Assembly (NCBI GenBank): GCA_021776195.1
Contig: JAJFGK010000122.1
Location: 1-12,478 of the forward strand
DNA: 12,478 bases
Direction: 5' to 3'
Origin: Kiloniellaceae bacterium
Lineage (GTDB): Bacteria > Pseudomonadota > Alphaproteobacteria > Kiloniellales > Kiloniellaceae
Numbering within the stretch: position 1 is the stretch's first letter; the number at the start of each line of letters is the position of its first letter. Position numbers and translations under genes: made by a program. The notes below the pieces were generated by a model that was not told where the DNA came from, searched no databases, and saw nothing but the letters and a program-made list of their open reading frames with translations. This document shows, piece after piece, positions 7,070-12,478 of the stretch.

Positions 7070-8641
7070 ATGCCGGTCACTCGGCGTCAGTTCCTCGGTC
7101 GCGTGGGCCTGTCCGGCGGCTACTCGGCGGCCTACCTGACCATGCAGGGCCTGGGCCTTCTGCCGGAAGCCCGGGCCTACGGCGGCCCGCCGAAACTACC
7201 GCCCGGCTCGGGCGACGGGGTCAGGGTGGTTATTCTGGGCGCGGGTCTGGCCGGCTTGACGGCGGCCTACGAGCTGCAGAAGGCGGGCTATGACTGCACT
7301 ATCCTGGAGGCGCGCGACCGCGGCGGCGGGCGCAACTGGACCCTGCGCGCCGGCGACCGGGTGAGCGAAAGCGGCGGCCCCGCGCAGGTCTGCGGGTTCG
7401 ACGAGGGCCTCTACTTCAATGCCGGCGCGGCGCGGATTCCCAGCCATCACCAGGCGCTGCTCGGCTACTGCAAGACCTTCGGCGTCGCGTTGGAGGTTTT
7501 CGTCAACGCCAACCGCAGCGCCCTTTACCACGACGAGCAGGCCTTTGGCGGCCGCCCAGTGGAGGCCCGCCAGCTCCACAACGACAGCGCCGGATACATT
7601 TCCGAGCTGCTGGCCAAGGCGGTCCGGCAGAACGCGCTCGACGAGGTCCTGACGGCCAACGACAAGGCGCGACTGCTGGCTTTCCTCGGCACCTTCGGCG
7701 ACCTGCGCCGGGGCCATCTCTACGGCGGCTCGAGCCGCGCCGGCTTCGAAGCCCCGCCCGGCGCCGGGCCCGAGGCGGGGTCGCCGCGCGCGCCGCTCGC
7801 CTTCCACGACCTGCTGAACGCCCGCTTCTGGCACTGGCAGATGCACTATGAAAAGACCTTCGAGCAGCAAGCCACCATGCTGCAACCGGTCGACGGCATG
7901 GACCGCATCGTCGAGGGCTTTCTGGGCCGGGTCGGCGGTCTGATCCGGCGGCGCGCCGAGGTCCGCGCCCTGCGCCGCCAGGGCGACGGTCTGCGTGTGA
8001 TTTACCAAGATCTCGCAAAGGGCGAGGAGAAGGCGATCGAGGCCGATTACTGCATCTGCTGTCTGCCGCTGCCCGCCCTGGCCAGGATCGAAACCGATTT
8101 GCCGGCGACGGTGCAGGACACGATCAAGGCCAACCCCTACAGTCCGACCTGCAAACTCGCCTGGCAGGCCGAGCGCCGTTTCTGGGAGGAGGACGCGGCC
8201 ATTTTCGGCGGCATCTCCTGGACCAATCGAGAGATCACGCAGATCTGGTATCCCTGCCACGGCTATCTGAGCCGCAAGGGGATTCTTCTTGGGGCCTATA
8301 ACTTCGGCGCCGAGGCGCTCCAGTTCGGCGGCCTCGCCCCGGCCCAACGGGCGAGGGCGGCAGCCGAGAGTGGCGAGCGGCTTCATCCCGGCTTCGCCCA
8401 GGATGTCGCCAGGCCGCTGTCGGTGGCCTGGCAGAAGATCCCCTACAGCTGGGGCGCCTGGGTCTATTGGCGCCCGGAGGCCCTGCAGAGCGACTATGAA
8501 CTGCTGCAGCAAGACCATGGACCGATCTCTTTCGCCGGCGAACATCTGAGCTACGTCACCGGCTGGCAGGAAGGGGCGGTCTTGTCGGCCCAACGGGCGG
8601 TCGTGAGGCTCGACCGGCGCCTGCGCGCCAGCCGGGATTAA
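7070..8641 (+). CDS. Flavin monoamine oxidase / L-amino-acid-oxidase-like protein with Tat signal
   Basis: A 523-residue FAD enzyme. The N-terminus carries a twin-arginine signal (TRRQFLG, Arg5-Arg6, then a weakly hydrophobic stretch to about 36), predicting export of the folded flavoprotein to the periplasm. The FAD-binding Rossmann motif VVILGAGLAGLTAAYEL (53-69) ends at Glu80, followed by ARDRGGGRNW (81-90). FNAGAARIP (116-124) resembles the substrate-side motif of L-amino-acid oxidases. The C-terminal flavin motif is SFAGEHLSYVTGWQEGAVLS (487-506), typical of the amine oxidase family. Such enzymes convert amines or amino acids to the imine, then carbonyl plus ammonia, with formation of H2O2. 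The substrate could be a primary or secondary amine or an amino acid. It is the last gene of the + strand run and converges on the cell wall hydrolase gene with 30 bases between the stops; no clear terminator hairpin is visible there. Confidence 0.9.
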   Translation: MPVTRRQFLGRVGLSGGYSAAYLTMQGLGLLPEARAYGGPPKLPPGSGDGVRVVILGAGLAGLTAAYELQKAGYDCTILEARDRGGGRNWTLRAGDRVSESGGPAQVCGFDEGLYFNAGAARIPSHHQALLGYCKTFGVALEVFVNANRSALYHDEQAFGGRPVEARQLHNDSAGYISELLAKAVRQNALDEVLTANDKARLLAFLGTFGDLRRGHLYGGSSRAGFEAPPGAGPEAGSPRAPLAFHDLLNARFWHWQMHYEKTFEQQATMLQPVDGMDRIVEGFLGRVGGLIRRRAEVRALRRQGDGLRVIYQDLAKGEEKAIEADYCICCLPLPALARIETDLPATVQDTIKANPYSPTCKLAWQAERRFWEEDAAIFGGISWTNREITQIWYPCHGYLSRKGILLGAYNFGAEALQFGGLAPAQRARAAAESGERLHPGFAQDVARPLSVAWQKIPYSWGAWVYWRPEALQSDYELLQQDHGPISFAGEHLSYVTGWQEGAVLSAQRAVVRLDRRLRASRD

Positions 8642-8671
8642 CAAGCCTCCCTTAGAAGCCTGACCTGGGGG

Positions 8672-9364
8672 CTACCAGGTGTCATCCTTGGGCCGGTAGA
8701 AAATGTGGTCGCCGATGGTCGGGCCGGCCTCGAAGGCGGTGCGCCAATCCGGCGCCACGCTGGCGGCGTGGTACCAGAGCGCGCCATCGCTGGGATCGCC
8801 CCGGCGTCCGCGAACCACATCGCGGGCCAGGCCGCGCAGCGCCTTCAGGGCCGCCTCATCGTTGGGGGCGTCGCTGCGCCCGTCGCACCACCAGGAGAAC
8901 TGACAGTTGTTCCGCGGCCACTCGCCGCCCTGCTTGATGACGGCGCAGACAGAGTCGGGAAAGCGCGGGTGGGCGACCCGGTTCATGACCACCTTGGCCA
9001 CCGCCAATTGCCCCTCCGGCGGTTCGCCGCGCGCCTCGTGATAGATATTGAGCACCAGACAGTCGACGCTGTCTTCCAGGTTGAGCGGGATCGGGGGCTT
9101 GAGCCAAATAATCAGCAGAACTCCCAGAACTGTCGCCAGGACCGCGCTGTCGATCGCCCGTCGCGGCCGCGCCCAGACCCAGCGATTGTAGGCCCGGGCC
9201 GACCGGGCGGCACCCCGAAGCAAACCTGTGGCCAGGGGCAGGGTTAACCTTAGGAGAGAGCGAACGAGGCGCAGCAAAGCTGCGGCCAGGCCCCTCGCGC
9301 CATGACCCAGAATGGTCAGGACTTTTCTGCTGGCAGAACGCCGTTTGCGCTGTTTTCGCGCCAT
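8672..9364 (-). CDS. Membrane-anchored SleB-type cell wall hydrolase
   Basis: A 230-residue protein whose C-terminal half (about 97-225) is the cell wall hydrolase fold of SleB (Hydrolase_2 family, lytic-transglycosylase-like). Signature blocks are NIYHEARGEPPEGQLAVAKV (106-125), with Glu110 as probable catalytic acid, VMNRVAHPRFPDSVCAVI (126-143), NNCQFSWWCDG (152-162) and ALWYHAASVAPDW (195-207). Cys140, Cys154 and Cys160 could form a disulfide in the periplasm. The first 70 residues are strongly basic, and 71-88 form one transmembrane segment, so the enzymatic domain should face the periplasm, tethered to the inner membrane. It cleaves glycan strands of peptidoglycan by family analogy. The gene is divergent from the ECF sigma/anti-sigma pair across a 199-base gap, so it may be a target of that sigma factor. 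No strong Shine-Dalgarno is seen before the ATG. Confidence 0.88.
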   Translation of the reverse strand: MARKQRKRRSASRKVLTILGHGARGLAAALLRLVRSLLRLTLPLATGLLRGAARSARAYNRWVWARPRRAIDSAVLATVLGVLLIIWLKPPIPLNLEDSVDCLVLNIYHEARGEPPEGQLAVAKVVMNRVAHPRFPDSVCAVIKQGGEWPRNNCQFSWWCDGRSDAPNDEAALKALRGLARDVVRGRRGDPSDGALWYHAASVAPDWRTAFEAGPTIGDHIFYRPKDDTW

Positions 9365-9456
9365 AGGTTGCTGGTTCCAGGCCTTCAGGGGGTGACGGCA
9401 AGTGCCGCCACTGTCCGCTCATAGCGCCGCAATTTGTCCTTATTGGGGCCTAATGC

Positions 9457-9477
9457 TGCCTGAAATTCGTTCAGGCA
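9457..9477. promoter_or_regulatory. Perfect 8-bp inverted repeat in the divergent gap
   Basis: TGCCTGAA (9457-9464) and TTCAGGCA (9470-9477) are perfect inverted arms around a 5-base centre, ATTCG. It lies between the divergent cell wall hydrolase and sigma factor genes, so a terminator role is unlikely although a T-rich stretch (TTATTTT) follows on the + strand. An operator for one or both genes, or a hairpin in the sigma mRNA leader, are the likely alternatives. Confidence 0.5.
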
Positions 9478-9563
9478 AGTTATTTTCGCCCGGGTTTGAA
9501 ACCTTTTCGCACGGGCCGTGTACCCTTGGGCATGAGGACCTGGAGTCGAAGAGTGGTGGAACC

Positions 9564-10226
9564 GTGAGCGTCACGACAGGCAGTCTGGCCGAAGCTACCG
9601 CCGAGCAGGGCGTCGTCCTGGTGGGCCTGGAGGAGCGATCCTGGCTGGCGCGCCACTGCCGCGGCGAGGCGGCTGCCTTTCCCGCCCTGATGGCGGCCTA
9701 TCGTCGGCCGGTTTACAGCTACCTGGTGCGCAGCGGCATCGCCGAGGCCGACCGCGACGATCTGTTTCAATCGATCTTCCTGGCGATCCACCGCGCGGCC
9801 GACCGCTACGAGGCGACCCGGCCCCTGGCGCCCTGGATCTTCACCATCGTCGCCAACCTGGTGCGCAACCACTTTCGCGACCGTCGGCCCGACGAGGCCA
9901 CCGACTTCGAGCCGCCCGAGACAGCCGATCCCACACCCGATCCCGAACGGGTCGCCGCCGCGCGCCAGGCGGTCGCCCGCTTGGAGGTCGCCATGCTGGC
10001 CCTGCCGCTGGCCCAGCGCGAGGTCCTGCTGCTGACCGCCGTTGCCGGCCTCAAGCTGCAGGAGGCCGCCGATGCGCTGTCGCTGCCGCTCAACACCATA
10101 AAGACCCAACTGCGCCGCGCCCGTCTCGCTCTGGCCAAGGCCCTGGCCAAGACCGACGGGGACACCGACGGCGCACCCTTCGAGACGCCGCTCACCACAG
10201 AGGACAAGACCGATGACCAGCTGTGA
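9564..10226 (+). CDS. ECF-subfamily RNA polymerase sigma factor
   Basis: A 220-residue sigma70-family protein with only regions 2 and 4. Region 2 (about 39-108) includes DDLFQSIFLAIHRAADRYE (65-83) and the promoter-melting/-10-reading helix APWIFTIVANLVRNHFRDRR (89-108). A charged linker rich in Pro and Glu follows, then region 4 (about 138-196) with its helix-turn-helix LKLQEAADALSLPLNTIKTQL (the -35 reader). I chose GTG at 9564 because it fits the usual ECF length and has purine-rich GGTGGA just upstream. The spacing is tight, and GTG at 9621 or the in-frame ATG at 9453 are alternatives; the latter would place the 9457-9477 hairpin inside the coding region. The end overlaps the anti-sigma gene by 14 bases, the usual arrangement for translational coupling of a sigma factor and its inhibitor. 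It would be held inactive at the membrane by that partner until a signal releases it. Confidence 0.9.
   Translation: MSVTTGSLAEATAEQGVVLVGLEERSWLARHCRGEAAAFPALMAAYRRPVYSYLVRSGIAEADRDDLFQSIFLAIHRAADRYEATRPLAPWIFTIVANLVRNHFRDRRPDEATDFEPPETADPTPDPERVAAARQAVARLEVAMLALPLAQREVLLLTAVAGLKLQEAADALSLPLNTIKTQLRRARLALAKALAKTDGDTDGAPFETPLTTEDKTDDQL
10199..10204 (+). promoter_or_regulatory. Ribosome binding site of the anti-sigma/VWA gene
   Basis: AGAGGA lies inside the 3' end of the sigma gene, 8 bases before the ATG at 10213, and supports coupled translation of the pair. Confidence 0.6.
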
Positions 10227-12478
10227 CGCCGTGCAAGACCGCCTGGCGGAGCTGGGGGCCGCCGCGGCACGGGAAGACGAGGCACTGCGCCGCCACCTGG
10301 AGGGCTGCGCCGACTGTCAGGCGGTCCAGGCCGCCCTTGCGGCGCTCGACGCCGGGCTCGCCGGTCTGGCCGACCGGGACGCCCCCGATGCGCTGGTCGA
10401 AAAGACCCTGGCGGCGGTGCGCGCGGAGAGCCAGGCCGGCCCCTTGTCCAAGCCCTCGCGCAGTATCAACCGGCCCTGGCTCGCCGGCGCCATGGCGGCC
10501 TCACTAGTGGTGCTGGCCTCGGCCGCCCTGGTCGGCGAGCTGTGGGAGGAGTCGGGCTTCAAGGATGCCGAACTCTACCGCCAGACCGTGCCGGCCCTGC
10601 CAGCCCCTTCGCCAACGCCCTCGGCCAAGCCCACCGTGCGGACCGGCGAGCGGACTTACGGCGAACAACAGATGGCGGCCGAAGCCGAACTGCCGGCACC
10701 GGTCCTGAGCCCTCCCCCGGCAAAGGAGAAGTCCAATCTCGTGGTCGGCGGCAAGTTGCTGGGCGACCCGGCGGAAGAGGCTGCCCAGATCGCCGGGAAC
10801 GAACAGACCATCGGCGAAGACCAGGCTATCGGCGAGGAACAGACAGCCGGTAGCGGCCAGAGGCTCGGCGCCGGCCAGGGCTTCGTCGATAGCCTGGCCA
10901 AGCAGGACAGCGACGACGACGGCGGCGTGGGGGGCCGTGTGGGCGAATACCGGGTCGAGACCAAGGCTCAGCGCCGCGAGAAGGGCGCCAGCGAAAGCAA
11001 TGCCCCGCTATCGGAGCTCGAGTTCGAAGAAGGCGGCGAGGTGGCCGGGAACTCCGGCGGACTGACCGACCTTCGCCGCCAGCGCGAGACCGCCGCGTCA
11101 CAGAGCAGCAGTCAGTCGGAGATCGTCAGCCGTGACGAGCTTGCACGCGGCGATCGCGACAGCTTCGGCCTGGACGACGGCACCCTGGACGATAGCGTCC
11201 CGGCCGACCTCAATGGACTGCGCTCGAACGAGGTCGCCCGTGCGCTGGAGCCCGACGGCAACCTGGCCGGCCAGTCCTTTGGCAGCTTCGGGCGCCAAGC
11301 CGGCCAGGACAAGAAGACCGAGGCCTTCAAGGACGAGGCCGAGCTGTCATTGTCGAGCAGACTGACGCGCAAGCCCGAGGATGCCGGCGCGCAGGTCGAC
11401 AGCGAGCTGGATCTCGTTGGCAAGACCGACCGTGGCAAAGCCGACCGACTGAGCCAGGTCGCCCCCAAGAATGCTTCCGAGGACGATGCCCTCACGGCGG
11501 CCGAGGCCTACCTGGACCGGCTCCAGACCCTGGACGGCATCGCCTTCCGCCCGGCGACCGGCTACTGGTCGAACAGCTACATTCCCGGCGATCCGGCGAT
11601 CCGCCTGCTGGAGGCCCGGCTGAAGGACTGGAACCGGGCGGCACTCGGGCGCGATCTCACCCTGGAGCAGGGCGCCCGGCCGGTGGCCCAGCCCTTCGAT
11701 TCGCCGACCGACGCCGCCATGACGCTCTACCTGCAGACCGACGCCCAGGCGGTCCAGGGACCGACCCGGCTGCGGTTGCAGATCGGCCTGAAGGGCGCCG
11801 AACGCCAAGGCGCGCGGCGCCCGGCGATGAACGTCGGCCTGGTCTTCGACCTGCGCCAGGGCGCCGATACCGAAACCGCGCGGCGGCTCTCGGCCCTGGT
11901 CGCCGCCCTGGAGGCGGCGCGCCAGCCGGGCGACAGATTCTCCCTGATCGTCGCCGGCCCGGACGGCGGCCTGATGGTAGCGCCCGAGGATTTCCGTCAC
12001 GGGCCGGTCAAGGTCGCGCTCGACCGGCTGTTCCTGGGCGGCGCGGCGACTGAGACAACCGAGACCGGGCTGATCGAGGCCCTGACCCTGGCCGGCGACA
12101 CCCTTCGCGCCGGCGACCGGCCCGAGGAAATTCTCGGCTCCAGCCTGCTGCTGTTGGCCAGCGGCACCTCCCTGGCCGGCGAAATGCATGACCTGGAGTC
12201 GCTGGCCCACGCCAACGCCCGGGAAGGTCTGCATCTTTCGGTCGTCGCCCTCGGCGGCGAGACCGAGGCAGCGCAGATCGACCGCCTGGTAGCGGCGGGA
12301 CAGGGACACCGCCGGGTGCTGAGCGCACCGGACCAGGCCGCCACCGTCATCGACCGGGAACTGCATGCCGCCAGCCGGGCCGTGGCCCGGGCCCTGCGCC
12401 TGCGCATACGCTTGGCCCCCGGGGTCAAGCTGGTCGAGGTCCTGGGCGCGCAGCGATTGGACGAGCCCCGCGCCCAGC
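10213..12478 (+). CDS. Zinc-finger anti-sigma factor fused to a VWA-like domain, 3' partial
   Basis: The frame runs without a stop for 755 codons to the right edge, making it the longest gene here. Order of parts: a zinc-binding anti-sigma domain at 1-55, with Cys4 and the HxxxCxxC signature His28-Cys32-Cys35; one transmembrane segment at about 89-108; a low-complexity linker at about 110-425 rich in Glu, Asp, Gly, Gln and Ser; a block around GYWSNSYIPGDPAIRLLEARL (450-470); and a von Willebrand A-like domain from about 539. The predicted topology is zinc finger inside, linker and VWA domain in the periplasm. The MIDAS positions look degenerate: DLRQG (546-550) stands where DxSxS is expected, and ASG (649-651) where an Asp-Gly is usual. 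The last visible residues (about 710-755) resemble the strand-rich region that follows VWA in YfbK-type proteins. It probably binds and restrains the overlapping sigma factor. Confidence 0.87.
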   Translation, partial: MTSCDAVQDRLAELGAAAAREDEALRRHLEGCADCQAVQAALAALDAGLAGLADRDAPDALVEKTLAAVRAESQAGPLSKPSRSINRPWLAGAMAASLVVLASAALVGELWEESGFKDAELYRQTVPALPAPSPTPSAKPTVRTGERTYGEQQMAAEAELPAPVLSPPPAKEKSNLVVGGKLLGDPAEEAAQIAGNEQTIGEDQAIGEEQTAGSGQRLGAGQGFVDSLAKQDSDDDGGVGGRVGEYRVETKAQRREKGASESNAPLSELEFEEGGEVAGNSGGLTDLRRQRETAASQSSSQSEIVSRDELARGDRDSFGLDDGTLDDSVPADLNGLRSNEVARALEPDGNLAGQSFGSFGRQAGQDKKTEAFKDEAELSLSSRLTRKPEDAGAQVDSELDLVGKTDRGKADRLSQVAPKNASEDDALTAAEAYLDRLQTLDGIAFRPATGYWSNSYIPGDPAIRLLEARLKDWNRAALGRDLTLEQGARPVAQPFDSPTDAAMTLYLQTDAQAVQGPTRLRLQIGLKGAERQGARRPAMNVGLVFDLRQGADTETARRLSALVAALEAARQPGDRFSLIVAGPDGGLMVAPEDFRHGPVKVALDRLFLGGAATETTETGLIEALTLAGDTLRAGDRPEEILGSSLLLLASGTSLAGEMHDLESLAHANAREGLHLSVVALGGETEAAQIDRLVAAGQGHRRVLSAPDQAATVIDRELHAASRAVARALRLRIRLAPGVKLVEVLGAQRLDEPRAQ
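10798..10881 (+). repeat. Degenerate hexapeptide repeat in the linker
   Basis: Residues 196-223 of the anti-sigma/VWA protein form about five units with the pattern x-x-Gln-x-x-Gly: NEQTIG, EDQAIG, EEQTAG, SGQRLG and AGQG. At the DNA level the units share CAG codons and ATCGGC blocks but have drifted. The segment lies in the extracytoplasmic linker just after the membrane-proximal proline-rich part. It may be a flexible spacer or have arisen by replication slippage. Confidence 0.55.

Noticed and set aside
7196..8644. - strand open frame opposite the amine oxidase gene
   Set aside because: No recognisable domain; the sense frame carries the complete FAD-binding signature and Tat signal.
8642..8671. 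Shared terminator between the convergent oxidase and hydrolase genes
   Set aside because: The 30 bases between the stops show no stable GC-rich stem followed by a T-run on either strand.
9396..9407. CGGCA-AG-TGCCG short inverted repeat near the cell wall hydrolase start
   Set aside because: Five-base arms in GC-rich DNA are expected by chance.
9497..9522. Possible ECF-type autoregulatory promoter (TGAAAC ... CGTGTA) upstream of the sigma gene
   Set aside because: The spacer is about 14 bases, shorter than the roughly 16-17 typical of ECF promoters, and only one weak match is present, so I did not list it as a feature.
11347..12366. - strand open frame (339 codons) opposite the VWA region
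   Set aside because: The + strand frame is continuous from the zinc finger to the window edge with coherent domains, while the - frame shows no motif.

Overview
The window is GC-rich and densely coded (estimated mid-60s %GC by eye) and looks like a chromosomal stretch from an alphaproteobacterium, perhaps Rhodospirillales-like. That placement is an inference from the gene families and codon use; no rRNA, tRNA or other taxonomic marker is present. I see no mobile element, CRISPR array, integrase or tRNA gene.

Region A (1-8641) is a catabolic block centred on N-methylated amines or betaines. A 5'-truncated Fe(II)/2-oxoglutarate dioxygenase (1-772, +) converges on a flavoprotein of the trimethylamine dehydrogenase / dimethylglycine-N-methylproline demethylase family (781-2862, -). 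Across a 116-bp divergent gap a run of five + strand genes follows: an MttB-superfamily methyltransferase without pyrrolysine (2979-4526), a GNAT acetyltransferase joined by a TGATG stop/start overlap (4526-5101), a 3-hydroxyisobutyrate-dehydrogenase-type oxidoreductase (5212-6168), an M55 D-aminopeptidase-like metallopeptidase (6216-7010) and a Tat-exported flavin amine/amino-acid oxidase (7070-8641). The divergent gap holds a perfect 19-bp dyad, GCCTGACAGCTTGTCAGGC, that overlaps a possible -35 box on each strand and is a good candidate operator for the whole locus. The methyltransferase and the flavoprotein probably remove methyl groups from a quaternary or tertiary amine, while the dioxygenase, dehydrogenase, peptidase and oxidase process related substrates or products. 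The substrate cannot be read from sequence. No corrinoid protein or methylcorrinoid:tetrahydrofolate methyltransferase, the usual MttB partners, is in the window.

Region B (8672-12478) is an envelope-stress-like unit. A membrane-anchored SleB-type cell wall hydrolase (8672-9364, -) is divergent from an ECF sigma factor (9564-10226, +). The sigma gene overlaps by 14 bp a large gene running off the right edge (10213->12478, +), whose product begins with a zinc-binding anti-sigma domain and a membrane segment, continues through a roughly 300-residue low-complexity acidic linker with a hexapeptide repeat, and ends in a von Willebrand A-like domain whose metal-binding (MIDAS) residues are mostly missing. 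This fused anti-sigma/VWA protein is the least ordinary item in the window: it suggests a sigma factor gated by an extracytoplasmic binding domain. A perfect 8-bp inverted repeat lies in the divergent gap (9457-9477).
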